From the NCBI RefSeq assembly GCF_040096185.1, contig NZ_JBBMFF010000229.1, forward strand, positions 1-28,252: a stretch of 28,252 bases of DNA, given 5' to 3'. The notes beneath the pieces were generated by a model. The model had not been told where the DNA came from. It saw nothing but the letters and a program-made list of their open reading frames with translations, and did not search any database. The DNA comes from JAZOXB01 sp040096185 (GTDB lineage Bacteria; Bacillota; Clostridia; Oscillospirales; Oscillospiraceae). Shown here in pieces: positions 21,329 through 28,252 of this stretch. Within the stretch, counting starts at the first letter, position 1. Every line of letters starts with the position of its first letter. Both the position numbers and the translations under genes were made by a program.

Positions 21329-24300
21329 ATGCTGGAGCTTTGGCTTTGTCCGAGCAGAAAACAGAACACGGCCCGCGTGATGCAGGCGCTCTGCGAAAAA
21401 ACGGCGCAGCGCATCCTGGTCGTGCCGGAGCAGTTCTCCCACGAGGCCGAACGCATGCTCTGCCGCGCGGGCGGCGACACGATCAGCCGCTTTGCCGAGG
21501 TTCTGAGCTTTTCCCGGCTGGCCTCGCGCGTGTTTTCCATCGAGGGCGGCTCCGCCTGCGAGGAGACGGACGCGGGCGGACGGCTGCTGCTGATGGCGCT
21601 GGCTGTGGAGCAGGTGCGCCCGCGGCTGAAGCTGTTCGGTGCCAGCACGTCCCGGCCGGAATTTTTGCTGCAGCTGCTCGACACGCTGGAGGAATTCCGT
21701 GCCTACTGCCTGCGGCCGGAGCTGCTGCGCGCGGCATCGGAGAAGCTCAGCGGCGCGCTGGCCGTGAAGACCGAGGAATTTGCCCTCCTGATGGAGAGCT
21801 ATGACGCCGCCTGCGCCAATGCGGGGCAGGACCCGTCCAGCCGCCTGACGCGGCTTGCCGCCGCGCTGGAGACCGGAACGTTTGCCGCGGGACGGCAGCT
21901 GTATCTCGACGGCTTTACCGACCTGAACGGCGTGGAGCTGGAGATCCTGACGCAGCTCCTTGCAGGCGGGGCAGAGGTGACCGTTGCGCTGAGCTGCGAC
22001 AGCCCGGTGGGCGGTGCGCAAATTTTCGATGCTGCGCGGGATACGATCCGCAGCCTGCAGAGAGCGGCCCGGCAGGCGGGCGCGGCAGTACAGCTCCGGG
22101 AATTCCCGGCAGAGGATGAGGCTTTTTCGCCTCTGCTGCGCGCGCTGTTCGGCAGGGGAGCGGCCTGCCCGGCGCTTCCGGGCGTCTGCCTTCCGTGCGC
22201 GCCGGATATCGAGACGGAGTGCCGCGCTGCGGCGGGTGAAATTCTGCAAAGGATGGAGGGCGGCGCGCGCTGGCGCGATATTGCCGTGGCCTGCGCCGAC
22301 CCGGAGACCTATCGTCCGGTGCTCGAGACCGTCCTGCGCCGTGCGGGCATCCCGGCCTATTTTGCCGGAACGCGTGATCTGCTCCGTGAGCCGGTCGTGC
22401 GCATGCTGCTTGCCGCGCTGGAGGCGGCCTCGGGCGGCATGGAGCAGGAGGCCGTTCTGGCGTACTTAAAATCCGGCCTTTCTCCGCTGGACGCCGCCGC
22501 GTGCGACGCACTGGAGAACTATGCCGTGATCTGGAACATTCAGGGTGCGCGCTGGGAGCACGAATGGACGATGGACCCGGCCGGGCTGCACGGCCGTGCC
22601 GCACCGCCGGAGCGATTGGCCGAGCTGAACGCATGGCGCGCAGAGGCGATCGCCCCCCTGTCCGCCCTGCGTCGCGGTTTGCGCGCCGCGCAGAATACGG
22701 GCGAGATGGTGCTGGCGCTCTATCATTTTCTGGAGCAGACCGGTCTGCGCGAGCGGCTGAACGAGCGTGCGCAGGAGGCCTATCGGAGCGGGAGCCTGCA
22801 GAAGGCACAGGAGCTGACGCAGGTCTACGGCATTGTCTGCACGGTGCTGGAGCAGCTGTACGGCGTGCTCGGCCGCACCGTCCGCACGGCGGACGCATTT
22901 TTCCAGATTTTCCGCGTTGTGCTGAGTCAATATGACATCGGTACGATCCCGGCTCAGCTCGACAGCGTCACGGTCGGCAGCGTCATGTCGCTCCGCCGTG
23001 CGGATGTGCCGCATCTGCTGCTGCTCGGCGCGAACGAGGGGGCGTTCCCGGCTGCTGCCGCGCCGCGCAGCCTCTTGACGGATGCCGAACGCGCCAGCCT
23101 GCAGCGCATGGGGCTGGAGGTCGGCCCTGCTGCTTCGGCCCGGCTTGATCGCGAGCTTGCCGCCATGGCGAGCGTGCTGGAGGCGCCGCGGCGCTCACTG
23201 TGGGTCAGCGCCGTGCAGGAGCGGGAATCCTACTTTTTCCACCGGCTGACGGAGCTGCAGCCGCAGGCTGCGCGCGAGGCGACGGACGAGGCGCTGGTGC
23301 TGCGCGCGCCGCAGGCCTATCTGGAGCGTTGGCTGCCCGCCGCGGGCGGCCTGCTGCAGGAGCCGATGTTTGCCGGGGCTGCCGCGCGTGCGGAGCAGGC
23401 CCGGACCTATTCGCCCGGCTCGCTCCGGCCGGAGACGGCGCGGGCGCTCTATGGCGCGGAGCTGCACTTCTCCTCCTCGCGCATCGATGTGCTGGCCGGG
23501 TGCCGCTTTGCGCATTTTCTGCAGTACGGCCTGCGGGCGCAGGAACGCGAACCGGCGGAATTCGACAGCCGGTTCTACGGCACGTTCGTGCACGACGTGC
23601 TGGAGTATATCGTGCAGCAGACGGAGCGCGAGGGCGGGTTTGCCGCCGTGCCGCGCAGCCGGGTGCAGGAACTGGCGCAGGAGCGCATGGAGCAGAACGC
23701 CCAGACCCTGCTCGAGACCTTCCCGGACTCGGGCCGGACGGGCTATCTGCTCCGGCGGACGTTTGACGAAGTGACGCAGGTCGTCGACGAGCTGTATGAC
23801 GAGCTGTCCGTCTCCGCCTTCCGCCCGAAATTCTGTGAGCTGGAATTCTCGGCGCGCGGCGCGCTGCCGGGTGTGGCCTTTTCCGGGAAACGCTGCCGCG
23901 GTGTTGTGGAGGGCTTCGTTGACCGTGTAGACGTCTGGCAGAGCGGCGGACGGCCCTATGTCCGCGTTGTGGACTACAAGACCGGCAAAAAGAGCTTCGA
24001 TTACACGAACGTGCTGCACGGGCGCGGGCTGCAGATGCTGCTGTATCTCTTTGCCCTCGTCCGGCAGGGCGGACATCTGCTCCATGGCGAGCCGCTGCCT
24101 GCGGGCGTGCTGTATTTCCCGGCGCGCATCGAGCGCGTCTCCGTGCGCGACCGCCTTGCGCAGGCCGAGATCGAGAAGGAACGCCGCAAGCAGCTGCGCC
24201 GCTCCGGCGTGCTGCTGAACAGCGATCCGGTGCTCGAGGCTATGGAGCCGTGCGGCGGGAGCCCGCGTTTTCTGCCGTATACGCTGGACAAGGAGGGGCG

Positions 24301-24556
24301 GAAAACGGGCGACCTTGCCTCGTTTGCCCAGCTTGCCCAGCTGGAGCGTTTTGTGTTCCGGACGGTGGCCGCGCTCGGAGACGAGCTGGCGGACGGCCGC
24401 ATCGACCCGGATCCCTGCATCCGGGATGCGAAGGACAGCGCCTGTGCGTTCTGCCCCTATTCTGAGGTCTGCGCCGGACATGAACAGCCGCGCTGGCTGA
24501 AGAAGATCACGGCAGAGGAATTCTGGCAGACGCTGGAAAGGAGAGAGCATGGCTGA
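21329..24556 (+). CDS. addB: AddB subunit of the AddAB helicase-nuclease
   Basis: AddAB resects double-strand breaks for RecA-dependent repair. The 1075-residue protein is AddB by its C-terminal nuclease (VVDYKTG with D882-K884, then GLQMLLYLFAL) and by the iron-sulphur cysteines: C725 in LAGCRFAHFLQYGL and C1039, C1042, C1048 in CAFCPYSEVC, spaced as in known AddB. The N-terminus (LELWLCPSRKQNTARVM) occupies the place of the Walker A loop of other AddB proteins but lacks GxxGxGK(S/T). ATG 21329 has AGAGGTGAGG upstream; an in-frame GTG at 21320 lies inside that site. The end overlaps addA by eight bases. This is the first gene of the pair; the order addB-addA is the usual Firmicutes one. Confidence 0.95.
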   Translation: MLELWLCPSRKQNTARVMQALCEKTAQRILVVPEQFSHEAERMLCRAGGDTISRFAEVLSFSRLASRVFSIEGGSACEETDAGGRLLLMALAVEQVRPRLKLFGASTSRPEFLLQLLDTLEEFRAYCLRPELLRAASEKLSGALAVKTEEFALLMESYDAACANAGQDPSSRLTRLAAALETGTFAAGRQLYLDGFTDLNGVELEILTQLLAGGAEVTVALSCDSPVGGAQIFDAARDTIRSLQRAARQAGAAVQLREFPAEDEAFSPLLRALFGRGAACPALPGVCLPCAPDIETECRAAAGEILQRMEGGARWRDIAVACADPETYRPVLETVLRRAGIPAYFAGTRDLLREPVVRMLLAALEAASGGMEQEAVLAYLKSGLSPLDAAACDALENYAVIWNIQGARWEHEWTMDPAGLHGRAAPPERLAELNAWRAEAIAPLSALRRGLRAAQNTGEMVLALYHFLEQTGLRERLNERAQEAYRSGSLQKAQELTQVYGIVCTVLEQLYGVLGRTVRTADAFFQIFRVVLSQYDIGTIPAQLDSVTVGSVMSLRRADVPHLLLLGANEGAFPAAAAPRSLLTDAERASLQRMGLEVGPAASARLDRELAAMASVLEAPRRSLWVSAVQERESYFFHRLTELQPQAAREATDEALVLRAPQAYLERWLPAAGGLLQEPMFAGAAARAEQARTYSPGSLRPETARALYGAELHFSSSRIDVLAGCRFAHFLQYGLRAQEREPAEFDSRFYGTFVHDVLEYIVQQTEREGGFAAVPRSRVQELAQERMEQNAQTLLETFPDSGRTGYLLRRTFDEVTQVVDELYDELSVSAFRPKFCELEFSARGALPGVAFSGKRCRGVVEGFVDRVDVWQSGGRPYVRVVDYKTGKKSFDYTNVLHGRGLQMLLYLFALVRQGGHLLHGEPLPAGVLYFPARIERVSVRDRLAQAEIEKERRKQLRRSGVLLNSDPVLEAMEPCGGSPRFLPYTLDKEGRKTGDLASFAQLAQLERFVFRTVAALGDELADGRIDPDPCIRDAKDSACAFCPYSEVCAGHEQPRWLKKITAEEFWQTLERREHG

Positions 24557-27500
24557 GATCGTATTGACGCCCGGCCAGCGGGCGGCGGTGGAGAGCCGCG
24601 GCTGCGCCCTGCTGGTCGCGGCGGCCGCAGGCTCCGGTAAGACCCGCGTCCTGATCGATCGCGTGCTCGATCAGGTCATCCGCGAGGGCAGGTGCGTCGA
24701 CGAATTCCTGCTCATCACCTTCACGCAGGCGGCTGCAGCGGAGCTGCGCGGCAAGCTGCTGGCGGAGCTGAACCGCCGCCTTGCCGCCGACCCGGAGAAC
24801 CGCCATCTGCAGCGGCAGCTCAGCCGCGTCTATCTGGCGCAGATCTCCACGGTCCACAGCTTCTGCGCGGCGCTCCTGCGGGACTATGCCCACGTTCTGG
24901 AGCTGCCCGCCGATTTCCGCCTTGCAGACGAGCAGGAGGCAGCCGCCTTGCGGGAGCGCGCCGTGCGCGCCGTTCTCGAGGAGGCCTATGCCGATCCGTC
25001 GCCCGCCGTGCGCGCTGCGCTGGATCTGCCCGGCGCAGGACGGGACGACCGCGCACTGCAGGAGTTGATCGTGCGCGTCTACACGAACCTGCAGTGCTAT
25101 CCCGATCCGGCTGCGACGGCGGACCGCTGGGAGGTCATGCTGGATGTGACGGACTGCACGGACCCCGGCCAGACGATCTGGGGCGAGTGGCTTCTGCGGG
25201 AGCTGCAGCGCGGCCTGCAGAGCGATGCGGCCATGCTGCGCCGCGCGCTGGCGCTTGCTGAGGAGAACGAGGCCGTTTCCGCCTATGCGCCCGTGCTGCA
25301 GGCCAATCTCCTGCTGCTCGAGGCGCTGGCCTCTGCCGGATCGTGGGAGGCGCTTGCGCGCATCCCGCCGGATTTCGGCCGTTTCCCGGCGATCCGAAAA
25401 TGCGCCGACCTGGAGACGCAGGAGCGCATCAAGCGCCTGCGCACGGACACCGTCGCGCGCGTGCGGCGCAGGCTCGAGCCGTTCTCCCTGCCGCCGGACG
25501 AGACGCTGCGGGAGCTCAGCGGAAGCGCGGAGGCGCTGCGCGGACTGCTGGCCCTGACGCGGGCATTTTCCGCGCGCTTTGCGGCGGAAAAGAGCAGAAG
25601 GCACCTGCTCGACTACAACGATCTGGAGCATTTTGCCCTTCGCCTGCTGACGGACCGCTCCGGCGCGCCGACGGCGGCCGCCCGCGAGGTGGCCGGGCGC
25701 TACGCCGAAATTCTCGTGGACGAATATCAGGATACGAACCGCGTGCAGGAGGCAATTTATTCCGCGATCTCGCGGGAGGGCCGCAATGTGTTCCTTGTTG
25801 GCGACGTGAAGCAGTCCATCTACCGCTTCCGTCTGGCCGACCCGACCATTTTTCTGGAAAAATACCGCACGTTTGCGGAGGAACCTGCAGAAGGAGAGCC
25901 GCGCCGCATCCTGCTTTCGGATAATTTCCGTTCCCATGCGGAAATCCTGTCTGCAGCGAATGACGTTTTCCGCCTGACGATGACGGAACGGACCGGCGGC
26001 CTTGTCTACGGCGATGCCGAGGCGCTGCGCGCCAACCGGACATTCCCGGACATGGGTCAGCCTGCCGTGGAGCTGCATGCCATCGACTACAGCCCGGCCG
26101 GAGACGGCGCACCTCCGGACCGCGCGGCGGCCGAGGCGGAATTTGTTGCTGCGCGCATTGCGGAGATGCTGCGGCAGGAGGAGAAGATCCCGGACGGCGA
26201 CGGACTGCGGCCCGTCCGGCCCGGTGATATCGTCATCCTGATGCGCTCGCTCTCCGGCCGGACGCAGACCTATCTCGACGCCCTGCGGCGGCACGGCATT
26301 CCGGCCTCCTGCGGCAGCGACGACCTGTTTGCCGCAGAGGAGATCCGCTTTCTCTTTGCGCTGCTGCGGATCATCGACAATCCTCATCAGGATATCCCGC
26401 TGCTGACGGTGCTGCTCTCGCCGTTTGGCGGCTATCCTGCCGACGCGTTGGCCCGGCTGCGCGCCGGGGACCGGGACGCTGACCTTTACACGCTGCTTTG
26501 CGAAAGCAAAGCGCCCATCTGCGCCGTGCTGGAGGACCTGCGGCGCACGGCGCAGGAAGCGCCGCTTCGCACCCTGCTCGAGGAGGCGGAGGAGCGGCTC
26601 CTGCTGCCCGCGCTCTGCGCCGCTCTGCCGAACGGCCCGCAGCGTCAGCGGAATCTGGCCGCGCTCCGCTCGATCGCGGATTCCTATGAGCGCGCAGGCG
26701 GCTGCGGCCTGCCCGGCTTCCTGCGCCATCTGGAGGGCCTGCGGGAGCGTGGCGTGCCGTCAAGCGGCGGCGCGGCGGCCGGGGCCGTTCGGCTGATGAC
26801 TATCCACAGCTCCAAGGGACTGGAATTCCCGGTCGTATTTCTGGCGGACCTGTGCAAGAGCTTCAACCGCACGGACTCCCGCGCCAATGTGCTCACCGAC
26901 CCGGTGCTGGGGCTTGGCTCAAACTGCTATGACCCCGCAGCGCGTATCCTTTGCCCGACCATTGCGCGGCAGGCCATTGCGCGCAGATTGGATCAGGAGG
27001 CCGTTTCGGAGGAGATGCGCGTTCTCTATGTCGCCATGACGCGGCCGCAGTACCGCCTGATCATGACCTGCTGCGCCGCCCGCCTGACGCGCAGGCTCGA
27101 GAGCTATGCGCAGGGACTGAGCCTGCCGCCGGATGCCGCCCTGCTGGAGGGCGTGGATTCCTTGGGCGACTGGATCCTGCTTGCTGCGATGACCCGGCCG
27201 GAGGCGAGCGAGCTGTTCGCTGCGGCCGGGCAGCCGGACTGTGCGCTGCAGGGCAGCCACCCGTGGCGCATTCAACTCCATACTGCTGTGCAGGCCGCCC
27301 CGGAGGCGGGGAATGCCACATCGGCCGAACCGGCGTGTGAGCAGCCGCCGGAGCCGCGCTTCCTTCCACCCTATGGCCACGCAGCGGCGGTGACGATGCC
27401 GACAAAGCTGACAGCGACGCAGCTCAAGGGCCGCGAACTGGATAACGAGGCGGCCGAGCAGACCGCACAGGCGCCGAAGCTTCATTTCCCGGTCCCGCGC

Positions 27501-28031
27501 TTCGAAGAGGGGAGAAGGGCATTGACAGCGGCGGAGCGCGGCACGGCGCTGCACCTTGCCATGCAGCACCTGAACTATGCAGCCTGCGCAGACGAGTCAG
27601 GGCTTCGTTCGGAACTGGAGCGGCTCGGACGGCAAAAATTCCTGACGCCGCAGCAGCTTGAGGCTGTCGACCCGGAACGGCTGCGCCGCTTCTTTGCCTC
27701 TCCGCTGGGGCAGCGTGTGCTGCAGGCCCCACAGGTTGTGCGGGAGTTCAAATTCTCCGTGCTGGACGACGGCGCGAATTATGATCCGGCGCTGGAGGGG
27801 GAGGAGATTTTGCTGCAGGGCGTTACGGACTGCTGCCTCATCGAGCTGGACGGCCTGGTCATTCTTGATTTCAAGAGTGACCGCCTGCGCCACGGTGCGG
27901 AGCGCGAGCGCGCGGAATACTATCGCGGTCAGCTTGATGCCTACAGCCGCGCGCTGTCGCGTATTTTTGAGCTGCCGGTGTCGGAGCGCATTGTGTATTT
28001 CTTTGCAACGGACACCGCAGTCAGCCTGTAA
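24549..28031 (+). CDS. addA: AddA subunit of the AddAB helicase-nuclease
   Basis: AddA is the UvrD-type 3'-5' helicase plus a C-terminal nuclease. The 1160-residue protein has the Q motif (Q10), Walker A AAAGSGKT (25-32), TFTQAAAAELR (motif Ia), Walker B VDEYQD (390-395), GDVKQSIYRFRLADP (motif III), LMTIHSSKGLEFPVVF (motif V), and VLYVAMTRPQ (motif VI). The RecB-like nuclease has H1002, D1094, D1107, K1109, Q1128 and Y1132. All catalytic positions are intact. GGAAAGGAGA lies before the ATG, which overlaps addB. No poly-T terminator directly follows on the plus strand; the first downstream hairpin has its T-run on the minus side. Confidence 0.96.
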   Translation: MAEIVLTPGQRAAVESRGCALLVAAAAGSGKTRVLIDRVLDQVIREGRCVDEFLLITFTQAAAAELRGKLLAELNRRLAADPENRHLQRQLSRVYLAQISTVHSFCAALLRDYAHVLELPADFRLADEQEAAALRERAVRAVLEEAYADPSPAVRAALDLPGAGRDDRALQELIVRVYTNLQCYPDPAATADRWEVMLDVTDCTDPGQTIWGEWLLRELQRGLQSDAAMLRRALALAEENEAVSAYAPVLQANLLLLEALASAGSWEALARIPPDFGRFPAIRKCADLETQERIKRLRTDTVARVRRRLEPFSLPPDETLRELSGSAEALRGLLALTRAFSARFAAEKSRRHLLDYNDLEHFALRLLTDRSGAPTAAAREVAGRYAEILVDEYQDTNRVQEAIYSAISREGRNVFLVGDVKQSIYRFRLADPTIFLEKYRTFAEEPAEGEPRRILLSDNFRSHAEILSAANDVFRLTMTERTGGLVYGDAEALRANRTFPDMGQPAVELHAIDYSPAGDGAPPDRAAAEAEFVAARIAEMLRQEEKIPDGDGLRPVRPGDIVILMRSLSGRTQTYLDALRRHGIPASCGSDDLFAAEEIRFLFALLRIIDNPHQDIPLLTVLLSPFGGYPADALARLRAGDRDADLYTLLCESKAPICAVLEDLRRTAQEAPLRTLLEEAEERLLLPALCAALPNGPQRQRNLAALRSIADSYERAGGCGLPGFLRHLEGLRERGVPSSGGAAAGAVRLMTIHSSKGLEFPVVFLADLCKSFNRTDSRANVLTDPVLGLGSNCYDPAARILCPTIARQAIARRLDQEAVSEEMRVLYVAMTRPQYRLIMTCCAARLTRRLESYAQGLSLPPDAALLEGVDSLGDWILLAAMTRPEASELFAAAGQPDCALQGSHPWRIQLHTAVQAAPEAGNATSAEPACEQPPEPRFLPPYGHAAAVTMPTKLTATQLKGRELDNEAAEQTAQAPKLHFPVPRFEEGRRALTAAERGTALHLAMQHLNYAACADESGLRSELERLGRQKFLTPQQLEAVDPERLRRFFASPLGQRVLQAPQVVREFKFSVLDDGANYDPALEGEEILLQGVTDCCLIELDGLVILDFKSDRLRHGAERERAEYYRGQLDAYSRALSRIFELPVSERIVYFFATDTAVSL

Positions 28032-28036
28032 AAAAT

Positions 28037-28073
28037 CCCGGCCCTGCATGGAAAAACACCATGCAGGCCCGGG
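28037..28073 (-). terminator. Hairpin after addA, terminator on the minus strand
   Basis: A 15-base stem with one C-C mismatch (28037-28051 with 28059-28073). The T-run needed for termination is on the minus strand (complement of 28031-28036), pointing to a convergent gene to the right of the window; on the plus strand it lacks a T-run. Confidence 0.6.
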
Positions 28074-28074
28074 A

Positions 28075-28140
28075 AGCTTGTCAAAAAAGGATTTTTGACA
28101 AGCTCTCAAACGAGACCCGTTTCACTGGGCTCTCGTTTGA
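28075..28140 (-). repeat. Paired-hairpin intergenic repeat, right copy (inverted)
   Basis: Reverse complement of 11-76 with 64 of 66 bases identical. AGCTTGTCAAAAA stem at 28075-28087 with 28092-28104 and the CAAACGAGA stem at 28106-28118 with 28127-28140. The similarity continues weakly past the repeat (CGCAGCC-like sequence on both sides). Confidence 0.9.
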
Positions 28141-28150
28141 AAGGGGCTGC

Positions 28151-28238
28151 GGCTCGCTGCAGCGCACGAAGGGCGCGCCCTTCGCACGTTTGCGAGCCGA
28201 GCGGTATTTTCTCCGACGTACACGCCGCCGGAGAAAAT
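28151..28238. repeat. Further palindromes at the right end
   Basis: An 18-base perfect palindrome (28167-28184) is nested in a larger pairing of GGCTCGC (28151-28157) with GCGAGCC (28192-28198). A separate 10-bp stem pairs 28206-28215 with 28229-28238. No gene is visible from 28141 to 28252. Confidence 0.75.
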
Positions 28239-28252
28239 GATTTCCATTTTCT

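Noticed and set aside
21104..22249. A minus-strand frame covering the hairpin block and the addB start
   Set aside because: It begins in addB antisense and simply reads through the hairpins; no start signal, no domain.
24507..26729. A 740-codon open frame on the minus strand opposite addB/addA
   Set aside because: It is the mirror of strongly supported AddA/AddB frames in GC-rich DNA, has no recognisable domain and is rich in Arg/Ala/Gln low-complexity sequence.
11..28140. A composite transposon bounded by the inverted 66-base repeats
   Set aside because: The 28 kb between the copies is core chromosomal content with no transposase or integrase, and a third partial relative lies inside; a dispersed repeat family is simpler.

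Overview
The window is about 28 kb of high-GC (roughly 60%) chromosome from a Gram-positive, spore-forming anaerobe. The best guess is Clostridia, probably of the Oscillospiraceae/Ruminococcaceae type; this rests on protein content only, not on a marker-gene match. The supporting genes are spoIIR (endospore formation), the Firmicutes-type rplU-prp-rpmA cluster with an L27 N-terminal extension, AddAB instead of RecBCD, the bifurcating transhydrogenase NfnAB, the Na+-pumping decarboxylase subunit OadB, and FemABX and LCP cell-wall enzymes. Most genes look like core chromosome. I see no phage, CRISPR array, transposase, rRNA or tRNA.

Layout, left to right. (1) 1-106: an intergenic repeat of two hairpins, then a terminator for a gene outside the window. 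(2) 113-3906: a promoter and four tightly packed or overlapping genes (LCP wall ligase, ProXp-like tRNA editing protein, 2-hydroxyacid dehydrogenase, GluQRS). (3) 3903-6322: nfnA-nfnB with a strong promoter and a terminator. (4) 6341-6769: a CBS-pair protein, convergent with a minus-strand apbE plus NusG-II lipoprotein/exported-protein operon (8108-6766). (5) 8134-9253: back-to-back sigma-A promoters, a likely L21 leader, then rplU-prp-rpmA and a terminator, followed by obgE. (6) 10705-12109: a bidirectional terminator and a minus-strand MATE exporter. (7) 12181-12697: a small membrane-protein gene broken by two single-base frameshifts. (8) 12748-14121: a minus-strand oadB plus an OadG-like small subunit. 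(9) 14191-17053: response regulator, sensor kinase and an exported protein of unknown function. (10) 17050-18162: a FemABX transferase. (11) 18196-20365: a DUF1015 protein and ispE. (12) 20378-21027: a hairpin fused to the start of spoIIR. (13) 21031-21287: a 250-bp block of hairpins. (14) 21299-28031: addB-addA. (15) 28037-28252: more hairpins, including an inverted copy of the left-end repeat.

The functional themes are cell-wall and envelope work (LCP, FemABX, two-component system), redox and energy metabolism (NfnAB, ApbE/NusG-II, OadB), ribosome assembly (L21, Prp, L27, Obg), isoprenoid synthesis (IspE), sporulation signalling (SpoIIR) and recombination repair (AddAB). I did not find a clearly new multi-gene system. 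The most unusual material is non-coding: the family of paired-hairpin repeats bracketing the window, the hairpin block with a duplicated terminator before addB, and the hairpin/T-tract that abuts the spoIIR start codon. The frameshifted membrane gene and the unknown exported protein in the two-component operon are the main coding oddities.
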